Shown here in pieces: positions 43,884 to 52,148 of a stretch of DNA of 64,000 nucleotides. Within the stretch, counting starts at the first letter, position 1, and each line of letters begins with the position of its first letter. The notes below the pieces were generated by a model that was not told where the DNA came from, searched no databases, and worked only from the letters and a program-made list of their open reading frames with translations. Both the position numbers and the translations under genes were made by a program. The stretch covers positions 1-64,000 of the forward strand of contig NZ_BSFQ01000015.1 in NCBI RefSeq assembly GCF_027922425.1, given 5' to 3'. Source of the DNA: Pseudonocardia halophobica. GTDB taxonomy: Bacteria > Actinomycetota > Actinomycetes > Mycobacteriales > Pseudonocardiaceae.

Positions 43884-44000
43884 GTGCTCCCCTTCCGTCG
43901 CCGTTCACCTCTCCGCGGTTCGTACCCGGCCGGGTCCGGGGCAACCGCGGCCACGCACCGGTGATCGGGTCCGCCGTACGTGGGACGGGCCGCAGCGTGC

Positions 44001-44393
44001 TCACGGGTCCACTTTCTTCGCGGCGTCGTCGCGCAGCCCGGCCAGGATGTCGATGTACCGCCCGACGAAGGTGGCCGGCTCCCAGCGGGGCCGCTCGGGC
44101 TGGGCGCGGTGGATCTGCTCGTAGGTGATCGCCTGGAAGACCGCCTCCGCCAGGGGCACCCGGGCCCGGACCGCGGCGAGGTCGACGTCCGGGTACGCGG
44201 CACGCCACGGCGCCGCCACGGGCACCGCCGCCGGCGCCCCCACGGCCGGCTGCAGGTCCGCGGCCCACGGCCACGGGCCCGGATGGCGCGGCAGCCCGCC
44301 GTCCACGACCAGCACCTTCCCGGCGGTCCCGTCGACCAGTGCGACCTGGTGGTGACGGCTCAGCACCCCGGAGTTCTCCCAACGGCCCTCCAT
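44001..44393 (-). CDS. Unknown 130-residue protein
   Basis: 130 residues from ATG at 44393. The C-terminal half is amphipathic (LAEAVFQAITYEQIHRAQPE, FVGRYIDILAGLRDDAAKK); the N-terminal half has KVLVVDGGLPRHPGPWPWAA. No family is recognised. It lies 25 bases upstream of the end of the large LAL regulator gene on the same strand, so it may be read through from that gene. Confidence 0.6.
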   Translation of the reverse strand: MEGRWENSGVLSRHHQVALVDGTAGKVLVVDGGLPRHPGPWPWAADLQPAVGAPAAVPVAAPWRAAYPDVDLAAVRARVPLAEAVFQAITYEQIHRAQPERPRWEPATFVGRYIDILAGLRDDAAKKVDP

Positions 44394-44417
44394 TCGGGTC
44401 GAGGACGATCCGGGCCT

Positions 44418-46928
44418 CTACGCGTAGGTGACTCCGAGGGTGCGGGCCGCGGCCGCGGCCTCGTTCCGGGAGTGCACGCCGAGCTTGCCTAGGATCGCCG
44501 AGACGTGGTGGTCGGCGGTCCTGGTCGAGATCACGAGGCGGGCGGCGATCTCGGCGTTCGTCAGTCCGTCGGCGAGCAGGGCGAGCACGTCGAGCTGGCG
44601 TGTGGTGAGCCCGCCCGGGTTGGTCCGGGTGTCGAGGCGGCGTCCCCGCGGGACGTGGCTGACGCCCGCGTCGCGCAGCCGGGCGCGGACCAGGTCGGCC
44701 ACGGCCCGCGCGTCGAGCCGGTCGAACAGGTCCAGGGCCGCCCGCAGGTCGTCGACCGATCCGGCGTCCCACCCCGCCAGGGCCTGCTCGTAGGGCTGCC
44801 CCGGGGCCGGGCGGGGCCCGGCGGCGCCCTCGAGTCGCCGCAGCCACTGCTGCAGCCCCTCGACCAGCGCACTCCGCCCGGTGAACCCGCCACCGGCCAG
44901 GCCCGCGACCAGAGGATGGTCCAGCCTGGCGTCGGGGGTCCGGATGATCCAGGCGTTCTCCGCGAGGGCCGCCGCGGCGGGGATCACCATGCCCGGGACG
45001 TTCAACCTGGTCGCCAGTCGCCACATCTCGTCGAGGTGGGGGTTCTCCGGTGGCGCCTCCCGACGCGCCAGCAGCAGCCCGAGCACCAGGTGGGGCCAGA
45101 CCCGGCTGAGCGGGAGGTCGCTGGCCGCGAGCACGGTCCCGGCGTCTCGTTCGGCCTCTTCCCAGCGGCCCTGCAACAACCGCAGCCTGGCGCGCACACC
45201 GGTCTGCCAGGTGGTGCAGATCGGGGTGTCGCGTGCCCGGCTGATCTCCAGGGCCCGGGCGATCGACTCCTCGGCGTCGTCGAACCGGCCCTGCGCGACG
45301 TCCAGGGCGCAGAGATTGCTCATCGGCATGGTCGCGAGCATGTCCAGCCGGTGCCGCACGCCCACCTCGCTCGCCTCGAGGAGCTCGGCCCGCGCATCGG
45401 TCTCCCCCGCGGCCAGCCTCGCCACCGCGAGCCCGATCGCGGCGGTGCCGCGCAGCAGGGCCGCGTCGTCGAGCTCCTCGGCGATCCGGTCGACCTGCTG
45501 CGCCGCCCGTCGGGTCTCCTCGACGTCGCCGCGCTGTGCCGCGAGCAGGCCGTGATGGGCCAGGGCGAAACCCAGAGCCCGGCGGTCGTCGGTCTGCGAG
45601 AGGATCTCGATGGCCGCCCGGTCGTGGGCCTCCGTGGCGGCGCGGTCCGCGGCGTACCAGGAGAACCGCGAGATCGCCGAGTGCGCGGCGCCCACGGCGG
45701 CCGGCTCGCCGAGCCGGCGACGCAGGTGCAGGGCCTGCTCGCGGCGCTCGATCGCCGCGGGCAACCGGTCGGTCAGGTACAGCTCGTCCGAGACGGCCTC
45801 CAGCAGGCCTGCGCGCACGGCCGGGTCCGCGGCCACCTGCAGCGCGGTCTCGTAGAAGGCCACGGACTCGCGGTGCGCACCCGAGCGGGACGCCTCCGCC
45901 GCGGCCGCGGGCGCGTAGCGCAGGACGCGGTCGGTGTCGCCCGCCGCGACGGCGTGGTGGGCGAGCACGCTCACGTCGCCGCCGATCGTCTCCAGCGCCT
46001 CGATCATGGCGGTGTGCAGGGCGGGCACGGTGCCGGGCGCCGCCGCCTCCAGGACGGCACAGCGAGCGATCTCGTGCCGGAAGGCCACCCCGTGACCGAC
46101 CGGATCGACCAGGCCGGTCGCACACAGCAGCCCCACGGTCGCCGGCGTGATCCCGAGTGCTCCCAGCAGCGCGTGGCCCACGGGTTCAGGGGTGCAGGAC
46201 AGCTGCTCCAGACTGTGCCGCACCGGCGGCGCCAGCCCGGCCACCCGGGCGAGCACGGCGTCGCGCACCGTGCCCGGCAGGGGCGCGTCCGGCTGGGCGA
46301 CGATCTGGCTGACGAAGAACGGGTTCCCCGCGGTCCGGCGGTGCACCTCGGCGGCGTCGACGCCGTGTCCGGCCAGGATCTCCCCGACCGCGGCCACGCT
46401 CAACGGCTCCAACGGCAACCGGCACGCGTCCGGCGAGGAGACCAGATCCCCCAGCGCCGCGACCAGCGGATGGTTCCCCGGCAGCGGCTCGCGGAAGGAC
46501 AGCACCAACAGCACCGGCAGCTCCGCGATCCGCCGGGCGAGGAACCGCACCAGATCCAGGGTCGCCTCGTCCGCCCAGTGCAGGTCCTCCACCACGAACA
46601 CCCGCGGCCCGCCCCGCAGGGCCTCCAGCACCGCGGCGAAGACCTCGTGCTGGTCCGCCGAGCCGCGCAACAACGTGGGCAGCGCCGGGTCCAGCGACCC
46701 GGCGACGTCGCGGAGCGGACCGAGCGGGCGTGGCGTGCTGAGCGAGTCGCACATGCCCCACAGACCGGCGATCTCCGCTCGCACGCGCTCCACGAAGGCC
46801 CGCAGCAGGATCGTCTTGCCGATCCCGGCCTCCCCCGTCACGAGCACGACCGACCCACGACGCCGCACCGCCGAACGCGCACGATCGACGAGCAGGTCCA
46901 GGGGTCGACCGCGCTCCAGGAGAACCAT
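44418..46928 (-). CDS. LAL-family (large ATP-binding LuxR) transcriptional regulator
   Basis: 836 residues from ATG at 46928; a GTG 21 bases upstream lies inside an inverted repeat and is less likely. The N-terminal AAA/STAND ATPase has Walker A VLVTGEAGIGKT and Walker B RVFVVEDLHWAD with ATLDLVRFLARRIAELPVLL next to it. A long helical TPR-like middle follows. The C-terminal HTH_LuxR is LTTRQLDVLALLADGLTNAE then IAARLVISTRTADHHVSAIL. ATP and an inducer normally switch such proteins. It may control the ZIP/unknown genes downstream or the adjacent Pls operon, which is inference. Confidence 0.9.
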   Translation of the reverse strand: MVLLERGRPLDLLVDRARSAVRRRGSVVLVTGEAGIGKTILLRAFVERVRAEIAGLWGMCDSLSTPRPLGPLRDVAGSLDPALPTLLRGSADQHEVFAAVLEALRGGPRVFVVEDLHWADEATLDLVRFLARRIAELPVLLVLSFREPLPGNHPLVAALGDLVSSPDACRLPLEPLSVAAVGEILAGHGVDAAEVHRRTAGNPFFVSQIVAQPDAPLPGTVRDAVLARVAGLAPPVRHSLEQLSCTPEPVGHALLGALGITPATVGLLCATGLVDPVGHGVAFRHEIARCAVLEAAAPGTVPALHTAMIEALETIGGDVSVLAHHAVAAGDTDRVLRYAPAAAAEASRSGAHRESVAFYETALQVAADPAVRAGLLEAVSDELYLTDRLPAAIERREQALHLRRRLGEPAAVGAAHSAISRFSWYAADRAATEAHDRAAIEILSQTDDRRALGFALAHHGLLAAQRGDVEETRRAAQQVDRIAEELDDAALLRGTAAIGLAVARLAAGETDARAELLEASEVGVRHRLDMLATMPMSNLCALDVAQGRFDDAEESIARALEISRARDTPICTTWQTGVRARLRLLQGRWEEAERDAGTVLAASDLPLSRVWPHLVLGLLLARREAPPENPHLDEMWRLATRLNVPGMVIPAAAALAENAWIIRTPDARLDHPLVAGLAGGGFTGRSALVEGLQQWLRRLEGAAGPRPAPGQPYEQALAGWDAGSVDDLRAALDLFDRLDARAVADLVRARLRDAGVSHVPRGRRLDTRTNPGGLTTRQLDVLALLADGLTNAEIAARLVISTRTADHHVSAILGKLGVHSRNEAAAAARTLGVTYA

Positions 46929-46933
46929 CGGCC

Positions 46934-46953
46934 GAGTGTGGCAGCTCACACTC
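46934..46953 (-). promoter_or_regulatory. Inverted repeat at the LAL regulator start
   Basis: GAGTGTG-GCAGCT-CACACTC: perfect 7-base arms with a 6-base spacer, ending five bases before the chosen ATG at 46928. The position suggests an autoregulatory operator or a start-site hairpin. Confidence 0.5.
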
Positions 46954-47013
46954 TCGGCCAGCTCGGCCGAACGGCCCAGCGGACCGGGGCGGTCGAGGGC
47001 GGGCGGGCCGGCG

Positions 47014-47181
47014 CTACTCGGGCAGGTTCCCGTGCCCGGTCACCGGCTGCTCGTCCGTGTCCGGGTCGTCGCGATCGTCGTCGGGCAGTTCGGATGCAGG
47101 GTCGGGCCGGTCCTCGGGCGCGGCGTCGTCCCCGCCATGCGGATGCTGCTCCGGCGAGGTCCCGCTGTTCTCGATAGCCAT
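47014..47181 (-). CDS. Small acidic, probably disordered protein
   Basis: 55 residues from ATG at 47181. More than a third is Asp, Glu or Pro (GDDAAPEDRPDPASEL, DDDRDDPDTDEQPVTG). No hydrophobic core or Cys. Only a weak ACAGG upstream. The clean start, stop and codon bias favour a real gene, though no function is known. Confidence 0.5.
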   Translation of the reverse strand: MAIENSGTSPEQHPHGGDDAAPEDRPDPASELPDDDRDDPDTDEQPVTGHGNLPE

Positions 47182-47407
47182 GCCTGTCACTACCGCACGT
47201 GCCGAAGAGCAAACCGCCGCTCCTGCGGAGGGCACCCGAGGCACGGCGCGGCACGAGCTGCCAGCCCGATCGCACGCTGCTTGACGACCGGACCGCGGCA
47301 GGCCCGCCCCCTCGACCGGGCCCCCCAGCGGAGACCTCCCGCAGGCAGATCTCACGGACCGGAGATCGACCCGATCATGCTTGCTGTTACAACTAATGCA
47401 CCCGGGG

Positions 47408-48136
47408 TCACGACCGCCCGTTCACGAGGGCAGGCACCGGGTCGCACGTCGTGACGGCGTGCCGACGGAGTCGGTGCAGGCTCACCTCGGGGTGGTCGGT
47501 CCCGGTCGTGCTGACGGTCGACCACCGCTCGCACCGGGCGAGGAAGTCGCGCGCGGGTGGGCGTCCCTGATCGGAGAGCCAGACCTCGCCCGAGCCGAGG
47601 ACGAGCCGGGGCAGCAGCGCATCGAGGGCGTCGAGCCCGTCGTGGAGGTAGAGCACGTCGGCGGCCAGGACGAGGTCCCACGGAGCACCCGCGATCGCCG
47701 ACCACGGATCGGACCAGTCGCACTGCGCCACCTCAAGCCGGAGGCCGTTGCGACGGGCGTTGTGGGCCGCGAAGGCCAGGGCGCCGGGCGCGCGGTCGGT
47801 GGCCAGGACCCGGGCCCCGCCCTGCGCCGCGGCGAGGCTCGGCAGGGCCAGGCCGCAGCCGAGCTCGAGCACGCGCGCACCGCTGAGGTCCGCGCGTGCC
47901 ACCGCGTCCGCGAGCTCGATCCCGCTCGGCCACGGCTGCGCCCAGTACGGCGGCTCCGTGCCACCCCAGCCGAAGTTCTGCTCGTAGATCTGCTCGAGCG
48001 CGTCCCGGGGGTGGACGAGCTCGATCCGACCGGTCGGCAGGTCGACGGCGCTGTGGCTGACCCCGACCAGGCCGGAGGGCGCAGCGGCTCCGGGGACGTC
48101 GCCGTACAGGGTGAATCCGCGTGCGGCGGAGGGCAT
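47408..48136 (-). CDS. Class I methyltransferase (lysine-methyltransferase-like)
   Basis: 242 residues from ATG at 48136, decided by GAGG five bases upstream; a longer open frame is not needed. SAM motif I ARVLELGCGLALPSLAAAQG, acidic VLATDRAPGAL, then WDLVLAADVLYLHDG, matching the METTL/FAM86 (Methyltransf_16) group that methylates protein lysines or similar. The N-terminal part has FGWGGTEPPYWAQPWPSGIE, also typical. Substrate unknown. Confidence 0.8.
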   Translation of the reverse strand: MPSAARGFTLYGDVPGAAAPSGLVGVSHSAVDLPTGRIELVHPRDALEQIYEQNFGWGGTEPPYWAQPWPSGIELADAVARADLSGARVLELGCGLALPSLAAAQGGARVLATDRAPGALAFAAHNARRNGLRLEVAQCDWSDPWSAIAGAPWDLVLAADVLYLHDGLDALDALLPRLVLGSGEVWLSDQGRPPARDFLARCERWSTVSTTGTDHPEVSLHRLRRHAVTTCDPVPALVNGRS

Positions 48137-48512
48137 GCAAGCCTCGGATCTCTCGCGGAGGTTACCCGCGTTCGGGTGCGGCACCGCAGGTGCCGCTCGT
48201 ACCGCGCCTCCCGGCGCGGATCGGTAGTCGGGCCCGGCTACCACGCCCGGCGGTGACGACACATCGGGTGACCGGGGCGACGCGCCCCGACGACTGCTGA
48301 GGTTCAGACCCTACGCGCCTCCCCCCACCGGGGCGCGCCGCGCAGTAGGGTGCACTCGGTCGTTCGGTTTTCGAGGTCCGTGTCCTGCACGCTCGCGGAG
48401 ACACAGCGATGGGCCGCAGCCCCGTCCTCACGGTGACGGCGGGACCCGCCCATCAGGATCGGCCGGGGGCCCCGCACGTTGCGACGGCCCAGGACCTGCG
48501 AGGAGCAGTGAC
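48137..48512. other. Leader region upstream of the cold-shock gene
   Basis: 375 bases without a convincing gene. Long 5' untranslated leaders are usual for cold-shock genes and this region probably includes that leader and the promoter. No conserved cold box was identified. Confidence 0.4.
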
Positions 48513-48716
48513 ATGCCACAGGGCACCGTGAAGTGGTTCAACAGCGAGAAGGGCTTCGGCTTCATCGAGCAGGACGGCGGCGGCGCAGACGTCTTCGTCC
48601 ACTACTCCGAGATCGACAGCACCGGCTACCGCAGCCTCGACGAGGGCCAGCGGGTGGAGTTCGAGATCGGGCAGGGCAAGAAGGGGCCGCAGGCCAACGG
48701 CGTCCGCGTCATCTGA
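48513..48716 (+). CDS. cspA: CspA-type cold-shock protein
   Basis: 67 residues from ATG at 48513 with AGGAGCAG upstream. Contains both RNA-binding motifs: KGFGFIEQD (RNP1, with GFGFI) and VFVHYSEI (RNP2). A five-strand OB fold is expected. It binds single-stranded RNA and melts structures; a stable terminator follows at 48730. Typical monocistronic actinomycete Csp. Confidence 0.95.
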   Translation: MPQGTVKWFNSEKGFGFIEQDGGGADVFVHYSEIDSTGYRSLDEGQRVEFEIGQGKKGPQANGVRVI

Positions 48717-48729
48717 CTGCCGCGCGCGA

Positions 48730-48766
48730 CAGGAGCCCGTGTCCCCCCGAGGGAGGCGGGCTCCTG
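48730..48766 (+). terminator. Hairpin terminator of the cold-shock gene
   Basis: CAGGAGCCCG (48730-48739) and CGGGCTCCTG (48757-48766) form a perfect 10-bp stem with a 17-base loop, 13 bases after the stop codon. A T-rich tract is weak (CCGTCTCCGCTCCT), common in actinomycetes. Confidence 0.8.
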
Positions 48767-48779
48767 CCGTCTCCGCTCC

Positions 48780-49200
48780 TCACGCCTCGTGGTTCCGCAG
48801 CCAGGCGACGTAGTCGGCCAAGGCGCGCCCGACGTCGTACTCGGGGGCGAAGCCGGTGTCCGGCTGCAGGCGGGTGATGTCGAGACGGCCGCCGGGCCGG
48901 CTACGGCCCGGGGGCAGGGTGAGGTCCGCGCCCGGGATCGTCGCGTTGATCGCGGCGACCACCTCGATCACGTCGAACCCGGCATGCGCGGGCGGCGAGC
49001 GTGCTGAACAGCTCGGCGGTCTTCTTGAGCAGCGGGATCTGGTGCGCGGCCACCGCCGGGAGCGGGGCGTCCTCCCGTCACGGGAGGGCGTCCACCCCCG
49101 CGTAGACGGCGATCGAGCTCGCGACGGCGAACCGGCGCACGCCCCACGTGGTCGCGGCGGACAGCGCGTTGAGCAACGCGGTGCTCTCGGCCGCAGGTAC
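48780..49200 (-). pseudogene. NAD-dependent epimerase/dehydratase, internally deleted
   Basis: Minus-strand pieces: STALLNALSAATTWGVRRFA then VASSIAVYAGVDALP and an in-frame stop, REDAPLPAVAAHQIPLLKKT with AELFSTLAARA in another frame, then GFDVIEVVAAINATIPGADL, LDITRLQPDTGFAPEYDVGR and ALADYVAWLRNHEA. The extended-SDR start with the G-x-x-G motif is gone and about 80 residues between AARA and VVAAIN are missing. Three defects at least, so it cannot be functional. Confidence 0.75.
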
Positions 49201-49520
49201 GCGACGGGACCGGGTAGGTCGTCGCCGCAGGCGCACGCCGCGCGGTACCGGGCGAGGAACTCCGCCGGCGTCACGCCCGCGAGCCGGCGGCACTCCCGGG
49301 TCAGGTGGGCCTGGTCGTGGTAGCCGGCCTCGACCGCCCAGCCCCGCGAGGTCCCCGGGCGAACCGTCGACGGCCGCCTGGATGCGCGCGGTGACGCCGT
49401 GGAAGCGCAGGATGCGCTGGAGCTCCTTCGGGCCCACCCCGACGGCCGCGCGGCACCGCCGCCGCAGCTGGCGTTCGGAGATCGACAGCAGGCCGGGGAG
49501 GACGGTGGTCCCGCCCCTGC
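49200..49520 (-). pseudogene. AraC-family regulator fragment
   Basis: LLSISERQLRRRCRAAVGVG, PKELQRILRFHGVTARIQAA and then, after a frameshift near 49340, WAVEAGYHDQAHLTRECRRL and AGVTPAEFLARYRAA. This is the C-terminal double HTH of an AraC/XylS regulator. The N-terminal sensor is absent. The fragment is joined on one side to an AbiEii piece (about 49520) and on the other to the epimerase remains (about 49200). Confidence 0.75.
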
Positions 49521-49778
49521 ACCACGGGGAAGCGCCGCTGTGAGCCGCCCGGCGATCTCGGATCGTCGACCCGTGGCGAGCAGGTCGATGTCCTCGGAGA
49601 GCCGACCATCCGACTAGACGGTCCGCGCCAGGGCGGTACCGCCGAACAACACGACGTCGTCACCGGCCTCGGCGCTGGCCGCAGCGAGCAGGTGCGAGAT
49701 CAGGTGGTCGCGTACGACCTGCGCCTCGTCCACGCCGAAGGTGGCGGCGACGTCCTGCAGCTCGGCCGGATCGAGCAC
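49520..49778 (-). pseudogene. AbiEii-type nucleotidyltransferase toxin, interrupted and truncated
   Basis: GTG at 49778 lies two bases after the antitoxin stop. It reads LDPAELQDVAATFGVDEAQV, RDHLISHLLAAASAEAGDDV, VLFGGTALARTV and a TAG stop (49616-49614). The frame continues after the stop with SDGRLSEDIDLLATGRRSEI and AGRLTAALPRG. GG(T)A...SEDIDL is the polymerase-beta-type nucleotidyltransferase motif that defines AbiEii. The single stop plus loss of the C-terminal two thirds at about 49520 make it inactive. Confidence 0.8.
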
Positions 49779-49780
49779 GA

Positions 49781-50419
49781 TCAGGCTTCTCGCCGGGCCG
49801 CGAGCGCGACATCGACGACCCGCCGCCGGCGCTGCTGCGTCGCGAGCTCCTCCAGCAACGCGACATCCGCCCGGGCGATCAGCGCGGCTGCGGCCTCACC
49901 CGCGGCGTCGGGGATTCCGCCGAGGTCAGGACGGCCGAGAAGATCGAGCACGGTCTGCTCGACCGTGGTCACCCACCCCTGCCCCAGCTCCGTGCGGTGA
50001 CGTTGGAGGTCCAGGCGCGCGACGTCGCGGCGGACGAACAGGACGCTCGCCCGACGGTCGACGAGCTGCAACGTGCGCCGGTGACGCTGAACGGCGACGA
50101 CCGCCACGTTCAGCGCCCGCGGGATCGCACCATGGACGCGAGCGGCGCTGATCCCCATCAGCGCGCTCTCGGCCCCGTGACCACCCGTTCCCGCCACACC
50201 CAACGCCACGGCCTCCAACGAGGGCCGCCAGCCCTTGCCCAGACGATCGTCCGGCACCGCCACGAACAACCCCGGCGCCAGCCGGTGCAACGCCCCTGCC
50301 CGCTCCAACCGGGCGAACTCCGGACGAGGGTTGCTGTACACGTCCTCGGCGTCAACAGGACGGAGAACCCGCCCGCGGCGGAGCAGCTCAGGGGGAACGC
50401 GCGCCGCGACCCGCACCAT
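49781..50419 (-). CDS. AbiEi-type antitoxin (type IV TA, apparently intact)
   Basis: 212 residues from ATG at 50419 (GGAGG eight bases upstream). An N-terminal winged helix is followed by PRPEFARLERAGALHRLAPG and LFVAVPDDRLGKGWRPSLEA, the AbiEi_4/COG5340-type pattern. Later, HGAESALMGISAARVHGAIP and GWVTTVEQTVLDLLGRPDLG are also family-like. It is followed after two bases by the broken toxin. AbiEi proteins repress their own operon, so this one may survive as a plain regulator. The pair normally acts in phage abortive infection. Confidence 0.82.
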   Translation of the reverse strand: MVRVAARVPPELLRRGRVLRPVDAEDVYSNPRPEFARLERAGALHRLAPGLFVAVPDDRLGKGWRPSLEAVALGVAGTGGHGAESALMGISAARVHGAIPRALNVAVVAVQRHRRTLQLVDRRASVLFVRRDVARLDLQRHRTELGQGWVTTVEQTVLDLLGRPDLGGIPDAAGEAAAALIARADVALLEELATQQRRRRVVDVALAARREA

Positions 50420-50494
50420 CACTGTCACCTCCGTGAGGTCGAAAGCCACAGCTGTGACACTTCCGACGCCACACAGCGACGGACGCCGAGCGAG

Positions 50495-50740
50495 ACGACG
50501 TGGCCGCCGCCATGAAGGACGTCTACGGCCGTGACGTCACCAGCGCCAGGGCGGCTCCATCCCGCTCTGCAACGTCTTCCAGGACACCTTCCCCGACGCC
50601 GAGATCATGCTCTCGGCGTCGAGGAGCCGCGCTGCCTCATCCACGCCCCGAACGAGAGCGTCGACCCTTCCGAGATCGAGGACATGGACCGGATGGAGGC
50701 GACGTTCCGCGAGGAGTACGGGCGGAGGAGCCGCGGGTGA
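50495..50740 (+). pseudogene. M20-family peptidase C-terminal remnant
   Basis: Plus-strand pieces AAMKDVYGRDVTS, GGSIPLCNVFQDTFPDAEIM and, after frameshifts near 50548 and 50612, VEEPRCLIHAPNESVDPSEI followed by EDMDRMEATFREEYG and a stop. This is the last 80 residues of M20 dipeptidases. Two frameshifts and the missing body show a pseudogene. Confidence 0.72.
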
Positions 50741-50773
50741 CCGCTACGACGGCCGCCTCGATCACCGGCCGGC

Positions 50774-51976
50774 TCACCCGTCCCAGGTGACGGGGAGGCT
50801 CGTGACCCCGTAGATGTCCGCGGTCTCCGGGCGCAGGCCGACCTCGTCGGGCGGCACGGCCAGGCGCAACGTGGGGAAGCGGTCGAACAGTGCGGGGAAC
50901 GCGACCCGCATCTCGACGCGGGCCAGCTGCTGCCCCAGGCACTGGTGGATGCCGTGGCCGAACGCCAGGTGCGCGCCGTCCCGCCGCCGGAGGTCGAGCA
51001 CGTGGGGATCGGCGAAGCGCTCGGGGTCGCGGTTGGCGGTGCTGTACGAGGCGATCACCGTCGTCCCGGCCTCGATGGTCCGGCCGCCCAGCTCGACGTC
51101 CTCCAGCGCCGTCCTCATGAACGTCTTGGCGACGCTCAGGTACCGCAGCAGCTCCTCCACGGCCACGTCGACGAGCGTGGGATCGGCGCGCAGCGCGGCC
51201 AGCTGCGCCGGGTTGCGCAGCAGCGCGAAGGTGCCCAGCGCCAGCATGTTCGCGGTGGTGTCGAGCCCGGCCGCCAGGAGGACCAGGCTCATCCCCTTCA
51301 GCTCCTCGTCGGTCAGGTCGCTGTCGGTGAGGTCGCTCAGCAGGTCGTCGGTCGGGTTCGCGCGCTTGGCGGCCACCAGCTCCGCGAGGTACTCCTGGGT
51401 CGCGGTGTAGGCCGCGAGCAGGTCCTCGTCGCTGGTCTCCCCGCTCATGAACGACTCGACCTGCTCCTGGAAGGAGTCCCGGTCCTCGTACGGCACCCCC
51501 AGCAGCTCGCAGATCACGATCGCGGGGATGGGCGTGGCGAAGGCGCCCACCAGGTCCGTGGGCGGCCCCGCCTTCTCCATCGCGTCCAGGTGCTCGGCGG
51601 TGATCTGCTCGACGCGTTCGGTGAGCAGCCGCATCCGCCGCACGGTGAACCTGCCCACCAGCGGTTTCCGGTAGCGCCCGTGCCGTGGCTCGTCCATGAG
51701 GAGGAACTCGCCGGGCGGCGCCGGCGGGATGTCCATGCCGGTGACGTCGATCAGCGGGTGGCGCATGAGCTCCTTGCGCGAGCTGAACCGCGGATCGGCG
51801 AGGACCGCCCTGACCAGGTCGAATCCGGTGACCAGCCAGCCGGGCTCCCCGCCGGGGAACGTGTAGCGGCTGATCGGGCCGTGCTCGCGGGCCTGGATCA
51901 GCTCCGGGGGCGGGTCGAAGGGACATCCGGCCGGACGGGTGGTCGGGAAGGTCGTGAGGGTGTGGTCGACGGTCAT
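50774..51976 (-). CDS. Cytochrome P450
   Basis: 400 residues from ATG at 51976 with GAGGAG upstream. All class features are seen: I-helix AGLDTTAN, K-helix ELLRY (ExxR), and haem-binding FGHGIHQCLGQQLAR with axial Cys. RHGRYRKPLVGRFTVRRMRL lies in the C-helix region. Bacterial class I type, soluble, needing external ferredoxin and reductase (not adjacent). Resembles CYP105/107-type enzymes that hydroxylate natural products or xenobiotics; substrate unknown. Divergent from the aminotransferase gene with 170 bases between. Confidence 0.92.
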   Translation of the reverse strand: MTVDHTLTTFPTTRPAGCPFDPPPELIQAREHGPISRYTFPGGEPGWLVTGFDLVRAVLADPRFSSRKELMRHPLIDVTGMDIPPAPPGEFLLMDEPRHGRYRKPLVGRFTVRRMRLLTERVEQITAEHLDAMEKAGPPTDLVGAFATPIPAIVICELLGVPYEDRDSFQEQVESFMSGETSDEDLLAAYTATQEYLAELVAAKRANPTDDLLSDLTDSDLTDEELKGMSLVLLAAGLDTTANMLALGTFALLRNPAQLAALRADPTLVDVAVEELLRYLSVAKTFMRTALEDVELGGRTIEAGTTVIASYSTANRDPERFADPHVLDLRRRDGAHLAFGHGIHQCLGQQLARVEMRVAFPALFDRFPTLRLAVPPDEVGLRPETADIYGVTSLPVTWDG

Positions 51977-52148
51977 TGCTCTCCTCGGCCTGACCTGTGC
52001 GGGAGCCCGGCGCCCACCGCGTCTACGGAGAGCGTCGGACCTGCCGGTTTCACGGCGCCTTCATCACCACTGCACGCGCGGCCGGAGGCCTCGCGCTCGG
52101 GAAGGGCGTGATGGACGCGTGCACGGCGACTTCGTAGCGTCGGGGTGC

